Source of the DNA: a virus
Length of the DNA stretch: 29,737 bases
Reading direction: 5' to 3' (one strand)
IMG/VR virus record: IMGVR_UViG_3300025073_000135
Coordinates: 1-29,737 of that record
Positions 1 to 7,565 of the stretch are shown piece after piece. The stretch's first letter is position 1. The number at the start of each line of letters is the position of its first letter. The position numbers and the translations under genes are program-made. A model generated the notes under the pieces. That model saw only the letters and a program-made list of their open reading frames with translations. It was not told where the DNA came from and ran no database searches.

Positions 1-133
1 GGATGGGATAGCGTAGAGCCGCAGCATTGAGTATATAGCGCACTCACCTCATGTGTGGGGCGCAGCGACCTGGAGGGGCTGAGTGTATCGGGTAAGTCCG
101 ACCATAGGCCCCGATGGTTGCGAAAGGGAATGA
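1..133. other. Leader upstream of terminase
   Basis: No convincing gene is seen. Frame 1 is open from the window edge to a TGA at 28-30 (ending in GWDSVEPQH), which could be the end of an upstream gene or chance. A 7-bp stem pairs CGACCAT near 99 with ATGGTTG near 113, with a GC-rich loop, just upstream of the AAGGGA ribosome site of the first gene. The position before the small terminase would suit a packaging (cos or pac) site, but nothing in the sequence proves this. Confidence 0.3.
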
Positions 134-559
134 ATGGCTAAGACCAAGAATCACAAACCAGAGAAGAAACACACATACGACTTAAAACCTAATGGGAAGA
201 ATGCAACGGGCGCGCCTGAAAGGTATACAGTCGAATTTCTGAAAGATTTGTGTGGCAAATTGCATATATGGGCCAAACAACCTGATAATTATATACTCGG
301 CGAGTTTTGTTTTGACAACGGTTTTGCGCTGCAAAGACTATCGGAGTTTTGCGAAAAATCAAAAGAGTTTTCGGAAATGTTGTCATTGGTCAAGACTGCT
401 TGTTGCAATAAATTACAGAAGAATGCTCTGACCAGAAAGACCGATGCGACGATGACAAAGTACATATTGTCAAACCATTACGACTGGAAGGAAAAGACCG
501 AAACAGAAGTTACAGGCCTTAGCGAGATGATAGAAGCCATGCGTAAGCGTTATGAATAG
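134..559 (+). CDS. terS: Terminase small subunit (putative)
   Basis: Likely the DNA-recognition subunit of the packaging motor. The 141-residue length is normal for the family. A basic N-terminus is followed by a helix-turn-helix-like segment at about residues 52-80 (around GEFCFDNGFALQRLSEFC) and a helical part ending in the KYILSNHYDWKEK motif, which resembles the xILxNxxgWkdK motif common to many phage small terminases. An AAGGGA ribosome site precedes the ATG. The large-terminase ATPase gene follows after 3 bases, which is the usual order. Identification rests on this motif and on context; no enzymatic residues are expected in this protein. Confidence 0.75.
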   Translation: MAKTKNHKPEKKHTYDLKPNGKNATGAPERYTVEFLKDLCGKLHIWAKQPDNYILGEFCFDNGFALQRLSEFCEKSKEFSEMLSLVKTACCNKLQKNALTRKTDATMTKYILSNHYDWKEKTETEVTGLSEMIEAMRKRYE

Positions 560-562
560 CCC

Positions 563-1429
563 ATGCAATTCAAAAAGTTTATCGAAGATCATTTTTTAAT
601 CGACGATAAAGATACAGGTGCATATGTTCCGTTTTTGTTCAGGAAGGTTCAGAAAAACTATTACGATATACTGTGCAAAGAATATGGCGAGAAGCTGAAT
701 TTTAGAGGGCTGCGGGAAATAGACTTAAAGGCGCGCAAAGAAGGGTTTACATCGTTCTGGTTAGGTATATTCTGCGCCGACATACTGCACAATGTTAATC
801 CCGTTCGGTACTTAGAGATCAGCTATAAAGAAGACGCGACACGGCAGCATTTCCGACGAGCGAAAGCATATATTTTATCGTTCTTTGAAAGAAACCCGAA
901 GAAGTGGACAAAGGAACTTGACCGGTTAGTGTTCTCTTCAATCACAGAAGGCGCAGAGTTTGTTTTAAGGCACAATGGCGCAAGTTTCTATGTGGGAACA
1001 GCTTCAACGAAGACTGGCGAGCGTGGTGGCACGGTACAAGGGGTATTGTTCACCGAAGCCGCGCATTTCCCGAATACCGGAATAATATCGGCACCGGAGA
1101 TCATCGAAGGAACAAAAAGCATGGTAGCGATTAATTCTGGGATGGTGATACAGGAAACAACCGCTAACGGGTTCAACTATTTCAAAAAGACTTGGGATAT
1201 GGCGGTTAGCGGTGAAGTAGACTACAAACCCAGGTTCTTCTCATGGCGAGAGTTCTACTCACAGGATGAGTACAAGGCGATATGCGCAGGGTTCACAGAC
1301 AAACGGCTGATACTGCAAGAGTTCCCTGATACGCCACAAGATGCCTTTTTAACATCAGGCGAAACGTATTTCAGCAAGGATGCATTGCATCAGTATCTTT
1401 TGGAGATTAACAATGCCGCCGTTAAATGA
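563..1429 (+). CDS. terL: Terminase large subunit, ATPase part
   Basis: ATP-driven motor that pumps DNA through the portal. In the 288 residues I see a Walker A-like LKARKEGFTS (55-64), a Walker B-like VLFTEAAHF (161-169, catalytic Glu 165; Thr where Asp is common, as in the xSEvA subfamily), a coupling motif ETTANG (198-203), and the QEFPDTPQDAFLTSG signature (252-266) that normally precedes the nuclease domain. The ORF then stops, and the nuclease domain lies in the +1 frame in the next gene, overlapping by 17 bases. No strong ribosome site precedes the ATG, so translation is probably coupled to the small terminase gene. Confidence 0.92.
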   Translation: MQFKKFIEDHFLIDDKDTGAYVPFLFRKVQKNYYDILCKEYGEKLNFRGLREIDLKARKEGFTSFWLGIFCADILHNVNPVRYLEISYKEDATRQHFRRAKAYILSFFERNPKKWTKELDRLVFSSITEGAEFVLRHNGASFYVGTASTKTGERGGTVQGVLFTEAAHFPNTGIISAPEIIEGTKSMVAINSGMVIQETTANGFNYFKKTWDMAVSGEVDYKPRFFSWREFYSQDEYKAICAGFTDKRLILQEFPDTPQDAFLTSGETYFSKDALHQYLLEINNAAVK

Positions 1430-2093
1430 ATACCGCGATTTGAAGAAAGGCGAGCAGATATATGTGGGTGTTGACACTTCGGACGGATGCGGAGATTGGT
1501 CAGTAGGTCAGTTCTTTTCATCGAAGAGATTTGATTTTCCGCTGGTGTTGGCAATGCCAGAGATAGCGACGAGTTTCACTGATGAGCTTTTCCCGATACT
1601 TGAATACGTTTATGACTGTACAGGTATTGAGCCGTTGGTAGCATATGAGCGGGCAAAGGGTGGAGCTTGCGAGATGGACAGACTGGCACGCCTTAACAAG
1701 CAAGGAAAATTTGACATATTCAGGATGCCGATTCAAGACCCATCAACCGGCACAATAGAGAAAGCCGATAAGTTGGGCTGGGACACAAACACAGCCACAA
1801 GACCGCAGATGCTGTCACACCTGAAAGAAGCGGTTGATAATAGGTTGATTCACATATACGACAAAGCAACGATCAACGAGATGTTCAGTTTCGTCAGGGT
1901 TCAGCATAGCAGTTCAGTTAAAGCGGAGGCCGAAAAGAACGCACATGATGACCGGGTAATGGCATCGGCCATAGCGTATGAGATGTATTTGCTTTATCCA
2001 GATTTAGGACGTAATAGCGGGGCATTACAGGCGGCACAAAGAGCATATGAGCGCAGTCTACAAAGAACAGAACGAGGAAGCGGAGGATATTAA
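1413..2093 (+). CDS. terL: Terminase large subunit, nuclease part
   Basis: RNase H-fold nuclease that cuts concatemeric DNA at the start and end of packaging. The start chosen is ATG 1413, because GGAG at 1402-1405 lies 7 bases upstream; an in-frame ATG at 1380 is less well placed. The three acidic metal-binding sites of the fold are visible in 226 residues: Asp21 in YVGVDTSDG, Glu79 in LVAYER, and Asp169/Asp170 in NAHDDRVMA. In most phages this domain is fused to the ATPase. Here it is a separate ORF with its own ribosome site, so the two chains may associate. A sequencing error that split one gene is the main alternative. Confidence 0.9.
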   Translation: MPPLNEYRDLKKGEQIYVGVDTSDGCGDWSVGQFFSSKRFDFPLVLAMPEIATSFTDELFPILEYVYDCTGIEPLVAYERAKGGACEMDRLARLNKQGKFDIFRMPIQDPSTGTIEKADKLGWDTNTATRPQMLSHLKEAVDNRLIHIYDKATINEMFSFVRVQHSSSVKAEAEKNAHDDRVMASAIAYEMYLLYPDLGRNSGALQAAQRAYERSLQRTERGSGGY

Positions 2094-2674
2094 TGTCAAG
2101 CAACGAATTGAAGTCGTCAGCAATTAACCTTGAGAATGGCCAGAGGTTTACCGTTAAAGGCAATCATGTGCTGATTGAGTGCGAAAGCGATTCGGACACG
2201 TTTGGATCAGGTATTATCAAGCATGAGGCGTATAAAAAGTATTCGCGGCGTGGCTGGATTCGTCAGTCAGGCGGGGTCTTTGTCGGGCTTGCGAAGGTTG
2301 AGGTGCGTCTGGGTGATGTGGTCTATTATGATTCCTACACCGGTCAAGATGTAGAGATGAACAAACAGGATTATAAGATTATCGCACCTGAAAACCTGCT
2401 GTGTAAGGTTGACGGTGACAGTCTGATAGTTATTGGCAAGCGCACGATAGTTACACCGATTGAGAATGAGGACAAGAAGACTGATGGCGGGATTATCTTA
2501 TCAGTTGCCCAGCAAGAGAAGTATTCGGATGTTGGGGTAGTGGTTGACAGTGACGTGTACAACAAGGGCGAAAAGGTTCTGCTGTCACCCTATGGATATT
2601 CTCAAATCCTGCTCGATGGTAAGACGTATTTCATCGTCAACACAGAGGACATTTTAGGCGAAATCAATGGCTAA
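2093..2674 (+). CDS. Tandem GroES-like co-chaperonin domain protein
   Basis: The 193 residues read as two GroES-like beta-barrels in a row. The second (about 111-192) is clear: KRTIVTPIENEDKKTDGGIIL matches the GroES start and mobile loop, with the chaperonin-binding GGIIL at 132-136. NKGEKVLLSPY and the ending DGKTYFIVNTEDILGEI follow the GroES pattern. The first (about 21-106) is more diverged: GNHVLIE, a loop containing GSGII at 38-42, VRLGDVVYYDSYTG, and an ending DYKIIAPENLLCKV. A role in folding capsid or portal proteins with the host chaperonin is inferred. GGAGG lies before the ATG, which overlaps the nuclease stop (TAATG). The 3' end overlaps the portal gene by 8 bases. Confidence 0.75.
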   Translation: MSSNELKSSAINLENGQRFTVKGNHVLIECESDSDTFGSGIIKHEAYKKYSRRGWIRQSGGVFVGLAKVEVRLGDVVYYDSYTGQDVEMNKQDYKIIAPENLLCKVDGDSLIVIGKRTIVTPIENEDKKTDGGIILSVAQQEKYSDVGVVVDSDVYNKGEKVLLSPYGYSQILLDGKTYFIVNTEDILGEING

Positions 2675-4733
2675 GAAATTTAAGTTGACCGAAGAAAAGA
2701 AGAAGGAAATAGCGGCTTATCTATGCTCATTATATTCAATTTACGAGCAGAACGATAAAAGCGTTATAGACAACCTTGACGAGTGGTGGTCGAGGTATAC
2801 CGGTCAACATTCTGCGAAAAAAGATAAATCGTTCCCTTGGAATGGTGCCGCAGACATACAGACTGGTATTGTTTCTTACTCATGTTCGGGCATAGAAGCG
2901 CGGTATTCATCGGCGTTAAACTCCGTGCAGCTGGTCAATATCAGTTCGCAGGTCAGCGCGGCGTCAAACGCAGCAGCAAAGAACGCACAGAACTGGCTTA
3001 ACAACTTCTGGCGGCATAAGTCGGGTGTCAATGACGTACTGCTCGAAGCATTCCAGTACAACACCGTAGAGGGGTCATTCTTCATTCAGATCGTTCCTGA
3101 TGTGTCTAAACGTAAGGTCAAGAGGTTTTCAGTACGAAAGATAGTTGATGGCGCAAAAGCTATGTTCCAATCCCTCGTTGGTCAAGACGGTGAGATGCAA
3201 GCCGAGGACAAAGAGATCAATGACTTCATCGCTGCACGGTGGGTGAATATCCCCAGACGGTTAATCAAGTTTGATAACTCAGCTAATACAATCCAGAAGT
3301 GCGGGGCAGTCTGCATTGAGTTTGAGAAGTCACCGGCTGAAATCTTTGAATTAAGCAAACGTAAAGACAACCCGTGGTATAACGTCAAAGATATACTAAG
3401 ATCAATCAAGCCCAATGATCTACCAACCGCCGAAAATGAATCTGATGATGACGATACAAAGAATGACTATATTGGCTATTCCAATACTCTTACGCACAAA
3501 AAGAAATTCTATCAATGGTGGATTGCCTATAACGTAGGAACGCCGGACGCACCGGACTATAAAGAAATGACGTTTATCATTTCAAAGGACACCGGCAATC
3601 TGGTCTATGACGAGGAAAACTCATTCTTTGATAAGCGTAAGCCGGTTGTGTCAGGGAAATGCCGGAGGATTGCCGGAAAGATAGACGGGCAGGGCATACC
3701 AATGTATATCGGTGCGCTCAATGACGCAATTGACATAGTGATAGATCAGGCACTGGATAACAACACGCTATCTAACACGATCACCGGTACATATATACCT
3801 GGTGCAGGGTTTGATCCTGACAAGCACAAATTAGAGCCGGGGAAATTCGCACCGGTTAAGTCAAATGATATTATCAAGCAATGGAAATTTGAAAGCCGTC
3901 TGCAGGACATAGCAGGGATTGAAGGTATATTGCAGGGGTTCCTTGAAAGGAAATCACTTGTCTCTGATTACTCATTAGGCCGTGAAAGCTCGATCAATAA
4001 GAAAGCGACTATGCGCGGCACGGCGATGCTTCTGCAAGAGTACGGCCTAAACCTTGACCCGCTTATGCAGAACACACAGGAAGCCCTAAAAGAAGGAATT
4101 AAACAGACTTTACAGTGTGCCTACGAGTTCATGCCAGCCGAAGGGATTACATACAGCTATCAGGACAAAGAGACGCAGGAATACAAACAGGCAACGCTTA
4201 CGCGGCAAGACCTTGAATTCATTGATGATTGGGATATAGTCGTATTGCAGGGTGCTGTTGATGTTATGGTCAATGCCGATAAGCAAGGTGCTGTGGCGTT
4301 ATACCAAGCATTGGGGCAAGATCAGACCGGCGAAACCAACACATACTTCCTCAAGGAGAATTTGGTTGATAAACTGGCACCACGCGATAAGTCGAAGGTT
4401 ATGCGCTCACCTAAGGAAATGCAGATGTTGCAGATGATTCAGCAGAAAGCACAGGAATTACAACAGCGTGAAGCCATGATAATGCAGACCGAAAAGGTTA
4501 TGAGTGATGCCAAACAGCAGATGATCGGTGAGTACGCAAAACATGAGGAAGAGAAGTTTATACACGCTATGGATGTTAAGGGCGTACCACCTGAACAGCG
4601 GGAACAGCTTATAGCGCAGTTTAGACAGCAGTTTATCAGCCGTAAGATGGCAGAGCGGAACGGGAACCCTGCACCTGAAATACCGCCACAAGAATCAGCA
4701 CCAGTAGCACATCCCGGCGCACCGATGGAATGA
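2667..4733 (+). CDS. Portal protein
   Basis: Dodecameric ring at the head vertex through which DNA enters and leaves. Its 688 residues are close to the large portals of P22-like podoviruses. Visible family signs are the early KSFPWNGAADI segment (the PxPGAxN-like motif near residue 50 of large portals), the central MYIGALNDAIDIVIDQALDN helix, a glycine-proline TYIPGAGFDP loop, and SDYSLGRESS before a long helical barrel. The last 150 residues are Gln/Met-rich helix (around 580-660) ending in a Pro-rich tail. It sits directly after terminase and the GroES-like gene. Confidence 0.88.
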   Translation: MAKKFKLTEEKKKEIAAYLCSLYSIYEQNDKSVIDNLDEWWSRYTGQHSAKKDKSFPWNGAADIQTGIVSYSCSGIEARYSSALNSVQLVNISSQVSAASNAAAKNAQNWLNNFWRHKSGVNDVLLEAFQYNTVEGSFFIQIVPDVSKRKVKRFSVRKIVDGAKAMFQSLVGQDGEMQAEDKEINDFIAARWVNIPRRLIKFDNSANTIQKCGAVCIEFEKSPAEIFELSKRKDNPWYNVKDILRSIKPNDLPTAENESDDDDTKNDYIGYSNTLTHKKKFYQWWIAYNVGTPDAPDYKEMTFIISKDTGNLVYDEENSFFDKRKPVVSGKCRRIAGKIDGQGIPMYIGALNDAIDIVIDQALDNNTLSNTITGTYIPGAGFDPDKHKLEPGKFAPVKSNDIIKQWKFESRLQDIAGIEGILQGFLERKSLVSDYSLGRESSINKKATMRGTAMLLQEYGLNLDPLMQNTQEALKEGIKQTLQCAYEFMPAEGITYSYQDKETQEYKQATLTRQDLEFIDDWDIVVLQGAVDVMVNADKQGAVALYQALGQDQTGETNTYFLKENLVDKLAPRDKSKVMRSPKEMQMLQMIQQKAQELQQREAMIMQTEKVMSDAKQQMIGEYAKHEEEKFIHAMDVKGVPPEQREQLIAQFRQQFISRKMAERNGNPAPEIPPQESAPVAHPGAPME

Positions 4734-4739
4734 GGTAAA

Positions 4740-4871
4740 GTGATAAGCGTGTTAACAAAGTGGACATTGTTGTTAGTGCCATTTGCGATTATGTGTGTCG
4801 GTGTGTCAATGATTGCTGTGAATGTGTATAGACTGGTAGCGTTTTGGATAAATAAATACAGGGCGGTGTAA
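4740..4871 (+). CDS. Small single-span membrane protein
   Basis: A 43-residue ORF from a GTG start, preceded by GAGG at 4732-4735 that overlaps the portal stop. It ends 1 base before the next ATG. It reads ISVLTKW, then a hydrophobic stretch of about 20 residues with WTLLLVPFAIMCVG and a second VNVYRLVAFWI part, ending in basic KYR. One membrane helix is likely. Its tight packing between portal and the next head gene supports it being real. I do not recognise a family. Confidence 0.5.
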   Translation: MISVLTKWTLLLVPFAIMCVGVSMIAVNVYRLVAFWINKYRAV

Positions 4872-4872
4872 A

Positions 4873-5142
4873 ATGGCCAAGAAGACGAAGAAAGAGAATG
4901 CCTACATGGACGCACCTATTGCGTATAAGCCACCAAAGCCGTCAATGACAGTTAAGTCAACGCACATTAAAGGTATCAAGAACATGGTTGGGAAAAAGGT
5001 AAAGTTTGTTGTCACTGGCAAGGTTAAAGGCGTTAATGAGGAATACGATAATCCGAAGGTACACCGTGGAGAGGTTGAGATTCATAGCATTAAACACGCC
5101 GGCAAAGGATATGGCAAGCATTTAGGCGGAGTGGTTAAATAA
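4873..5142 (+). CDS. Small basic head-associated protein (capsid-staple-like position)
   Basis: An 89-residue, Lys-rich protein. A Pro-containing extended N-terminus is followed by a small beta domain: GKKVKFVVTGKVKGV, then an alternating VEIHSIK strand. Short proteins with this pattern (a flexible N-terminus, then a hVtGkV strand pair) often lie just downstream of portal in podovirus and siphovirus head clusters, and some are capsid-stapling or decoration proteins. That assignment is by shape and position only. The next gene starts on the last base of this one's stop codon. Confidence 0.6.
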   Translation: MAKKTKKENAYMDAPIAYKPPKPSMTVKSTHIKGIKNMVGKKVKFVVTGKVKGVNEEYDNPKVHRGEVEIHSIKHAGKGYGKHLGGVVK

Positions 5143-5405
5143 TGTTTACCCAGAACGAGTTAGAAGAAGCTTTAGCGACTATTGACACTCCGGGTTGGGG
5201 TGTGATCATGCGCCATGTGCAATCCGACATTAACGGATATATAGGACGACTAATTGACTCAGATGACGTTGAGGACGAGAAGCTAAAAGGGAACATACAG
5301 TCACTGCAGAGAGATATTCTTCCGTTGCGTGAAGAGTTTAGGCGTATGCTGGAAGAAAAGGTAATTGAAAACAATAAAAAGAAAAAGGCGATTGATGCGC
5401 AATGA
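5142..5405 (+). CDS. Hypothetical acidic helical protein
   Basis: An 87-residue ORF with overlapping stop and start (TAATG) to the gene before. It is largely helical and charged. The N-terminal TQNELEEALATIDTPGW segment is followed by a long predicted coiled-coil-like part with LKGNIQSLQRDI and a Lys-rich C-terminus. I recognise no family. Its place between portal and scaffold suggests a head assembly or virion role, which is inference. Confidence 0.6.
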   Translation: MFTQNELEEALATIDTPGWGVIMRHVQSDINGYIGRLIDSDDVEDEKLKGNIQSLQRDILPLREEFRRMLEEKVIENNKKKKAIDAQ

Positions 5406-5568
5406 ATGGATTGTGCAGAAGATTAAGGAAATTGATGTATGTGAGAAATTTGGCGAATTGGTCATACAGTTTAAGGCTGGATTGATAGTAAATGTATCGT
5501 ATAAGGAAAGCATAGAAATACCGAGAGAAGGTGATTCAATTGGGTTGCAAGAAAAAGAAGGGCGGTAA
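5395..5568 (+). CDS. Hypothetical small protein
   Basis: A 57-residue ORF overlapping the previous gene by 11 bases. The ATG at 5395 is preferred over one at 5365 because a purine-rich AAAAAGG lies just before it. It has an amphipathic N-terminal helix (NEWIVQKIKEIDVCEKF) followed by short strands (LVIQFKAGLIVNVSYKE). It is the last gene before the terminator at 5631-5679, so it closes the first transcription unit. No family recognised. Confidence 0.5.
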   Translation: MRNEWIVQKIKEIDVCEKFGELVIQFKAGLIVNVSYKESIEIPREGDSIGLQEKEGR

Positions 5569-5578
5569 GAAGTAACTA

Positions 5579-5608
5579 TTGACGATCTTTGAAAACTGAA
5601 TGTCAAAT
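5579..5608 (+). promoter_or_regulatory. Candidate sigma-70-type promoter
   Basis: TTGACG at 5579-5584 and TCAAAT at 5603-5608 are separated by 18 bases. The -35 box matches consensus at five of six positions and the -10 box at four of six. It lies in the only sizeable gap of the head region. The transcript would begin just upstream of the hairpin at 5631-5679, so it would either be terminated early or read on into the scaffold-like gene. Confidence 0.3.
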
Positions 5609-5630
5609 AGTAGGCAACTGAAAGAATCAG

Positions 5631-5679
5631 AGCCGCTATGTGTGTACGTCGAATGACGTGCTACATGGTGGCTTTTTTT
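5631..5679 (+). terminator. Rho-independent terminator
   Basis: A long stem runs from AGCCGCTATGT (5631) to ACATGGTGGCT (ending 5673) around a GAAT loop closed by ACGTC/GACGT, with only wobble pairs and a one-base bulge. It is followed by a run of seven T ending at 5679. It separates the portal group from the scaffold-capsid group and probably lowers read-through so the two are expressed at different levels. Confidence 0.8.
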
Positions 5680-5729
5680 GTTTGTCAAGTTCTACCCCGA
5701 AAGGGCGAACTAAAACGAGGAGATAGACA

Positions 5730-6533
5730 ATGCCAGATCAGATTGTTCCACCCGCAGAACCGGTAACGCCGCCTGCGAACGAACCGCCAAAAGAAACACC
5801 GCCGGTAACACCGGCACCGTCAGTAGTTGAGGAAGCGAAGTATAAGGCCGCAGTACGCGAGATGAATATTAAGCAGCAGGAAGCGGCTTTGCTTCGTAAA
5901 GAACTCGACCTGATGAAACAGCAGCTTAACGGTATGCAGCCGATGGCTCCGCAGCCACCGCTGTATCAGGAGCCGCCGGAACACGTCAAACGTCAGCTTG
6001 AAGAACAGTTCGGGCTTCCGTATCAGCAGATTGAGTTAATGAATCGGATGCTTGAACTGAAAAACAAGGACACTGTCGAGTTCAAAGCCAAATTGGATGA
6101 AATCGAGAATGCGCTTGCGGAAGACCGTTACGAAAGCACCAAGCACAGATTAAAGGCCGAAGATCCAATCTTTGAGGAGTTCATGCCTGAAATTGAGGCA
6201 AAACTAAACCTTCTACCCGTGAAGAAACGGACGAACAAAGATGAGCTTGCAAAGATCAAATCAGAGGTCATTAATGCACATATGCCAGACATTATCAAAA
6301 TGGCAGAAGAGCGCGGCAGGCAGAGTGTAACCGCAAGACCACCCGCCCCGCCCGAAGTAAATATTGCTGGTGGTGGTAGTACTCCTGCCACTCCAAGCCC
6401 GAAGACAACCCACCTTACAGCAGAACAAAAGGCATACATTGAGCGTTCTGGTGGTAGCGTGCAAGCCGTTGAGGAGTTTGTGAGCGGAAAAGTGAAGCCC
6501 CAGAGCCGTTGGGGAAGCTACACAGCAGAATAA
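5730..6533 (+). CDS. Scaffold-like head assembly protein
   Basis: Likely internal scaffold that guides capsid shell assembly and then leaves the head. The 267 residues have the usual scaffold make-up: a Pro/Glu-rich disordered N-terminus (1-35), a coiled-coil stretch with many Gln, Glu and Leu (about 36-70 and 90-140), charged helices, a Gly/Pro/Thr linker and a short C-terminal helix region near EQKAYIERSGG that could be the coat-binding end. A strong GAGGAGA ribosome site precedes the ATG. Its position, shortly upstream of the capsid gene, fits. The identification is by composition and synteny, since scaffolds conserve little sequence. Confidence 0.75.
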   Translation: MPDQIVPPAEPVTPPANEPPKETPPVTPAPSVVEEAKYKAAVREMNIKQQEAALLRKELDLMKQQLNGMQPMAPQPPLYQEPPEHVKRQLEEQFGLPYQQIELMNRMLELKNKDTVEFKAKLDEIENALAEDRYESTKHRLKAEDPIFEEFMPEIEAKLNLLPVKKRTNKDELAKIKSEVINAHMPDIIKMAEERGRQSVTARPPAPPEVNIAGGGSTPATPSPKTTHLTAEQKAYIERSGGSVQAVEEFVSGKVKPQSRWGSYTAE

Positions 6534-6551
6534 AAACAGGAGATTACTAAC

Positions 6552-7037
6552 ATGGCATACGTCAAAAAAGCAGACAGAGCAAAACTGGAAATGGAAGCGA
6601 AAGAGCAGGGCGGCAAGACCACGCAGCCTACCGAAGCGGTAGCACCTGTAAAGGTCAAGCGGGATTGGTCAAGGAAGGGAAAACTCGACGTCCCAGTTGA
6701 ATACCACAAGAAATACCCCGGTATGCACCCTGTGTGGGTTCGTAGGGATTCGGATTCGATGGAAGAAAAAGAGGGCGAAGGGTATGAATACCCGACGCTT
6801 ACCAAAGATGAGCGCAAGTCGAGAGGCCCGCTCTCACAAGGATCTTCCGAAACGTCTTTTATTACTCGCGGAGATTTGATTCTTATGCACATCTCCGAAG
6901 AGGATTTCAAAGATAAATTCGCGGCTGAAATAGCACCTATCCAGAACCGTCAGCGTTATATCGCTGAATCTGCAGAACGAAACAATAAGTTGCGCGGCGT
7001 AACAGCCGATACTTCCGAAACATTGGAAGACAAATAA
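6552..7037 (+). CDS. Head-region hypothetical protein
   Basis: A 161-residue soluble, charged protein between scaffold and capsid genes, with an AGGAG ribosome site. The middle contains HPVWVRRDSDSMEEKEGEGYEY, similar in pattern to a family of phage head-cluster proteins with a RWVnDxxxxixxxxxxGYe core. The C-terminal 40 residues are helical (AAEIAPIQNRQRYIAESAERN). The biochemical role is unknown. Conservation next to capsid genes suggests a virion or assembly function. Confidence 0.6.
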   Translation: MAYVKKADRAKLEMEAKEQGGKTTQPTEAVAPVKVKRDWSRKGKLDVPVEYHKKYPGMHPVWVRRDSDSMEEKEGEGYEYPTLTKDERKSRGPLSQGSSETSFITRGDLILMHISEEDFKDKFAAEIAPIQNRQRYIAESAERNNKLRGVTADTSETLEDK

Positions 7038-7055
7038 TGAACAAAGAGGTTAACA

Positions 7056-7538
7056 ATGGCTACACGGACGAAAGAAAAGATTAAAAGGAATGGGCTTTCT
7101 CAGGGCAATATCGTCTATTACCCCGAAGCGGCTTCGCAGACGTTTAAAGCCGATCAGCTTGTTTATCTTACGACTGATGGGCGCATTGCTGAATGTGCAG
7201 ATGACGCCGTTTTGTGCATTGGCATTGTAAAAGCTGATGCTACGGGAACGACAAGCACAATGTTGCCAGTTGACGTTATCATGCCGGGAGATATTTTGGA
7301 AGTTACCGTCTATCACGCGACTGCCGCAAGTGCGTTATGTGCGGATGCGAGTGTGGGCATTCCCTATGCGCTCGATGTGGTTTCAAACGTCTGTTATTTG
7401 GATATTTCAGATACCGGGCATGATCTGTTCCATATCATCGGGCGTTCCCCGCGTGATTCTGCAACGGACGTATATCCGCGTGTATTCGTGACAATCCCGT
7501 CATCGCTGTTGCAGTCTAACGGCGCGGCGCAGGCATAA
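7056..7538 (+). CDS. Capsid decoration-like protein
   Basis: A 160-residue beta-rich protein directly before the capsid gene, with an AAAGAGG ribosome site. The pattern ADQLVYLTTDGRIAECADD, then AVLCIGIVKADATG and MPGDILEVTVY, matches the barrel-like proteins (DUF2190-type and similar) that bind capsid surfaces and stabilise the shell. The assignment rests on this fold pattern and on location. A head-fibre base is an alternative. Confidence 0.6.
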   Translation: MATRTKEKIKRNGLSQGNIVYYPEAASQTFKADQLVYLTTDGRIAECADDAVLCIGIVKADATGTTSTMLPVDVIMPGDILEVTVYHATAASALCADASVGIPYALDVVSNVCYLDISDTGHDLFHIIGRSPRDSATDVYPRVFVTIPSSLLQSNGAAQA

Positions 7539-7565
7539 TTCAATTAAAAAGGAAGGTGAAATACA

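Noticed and set aside
4439-4915. 158-residue minus-strand Cys-rich ORF over the portal 3' end
   Set aside because: Opposite-strand shadow of a well supported portal gene and the following small genes; Cys codons come from antisense GCA runs.
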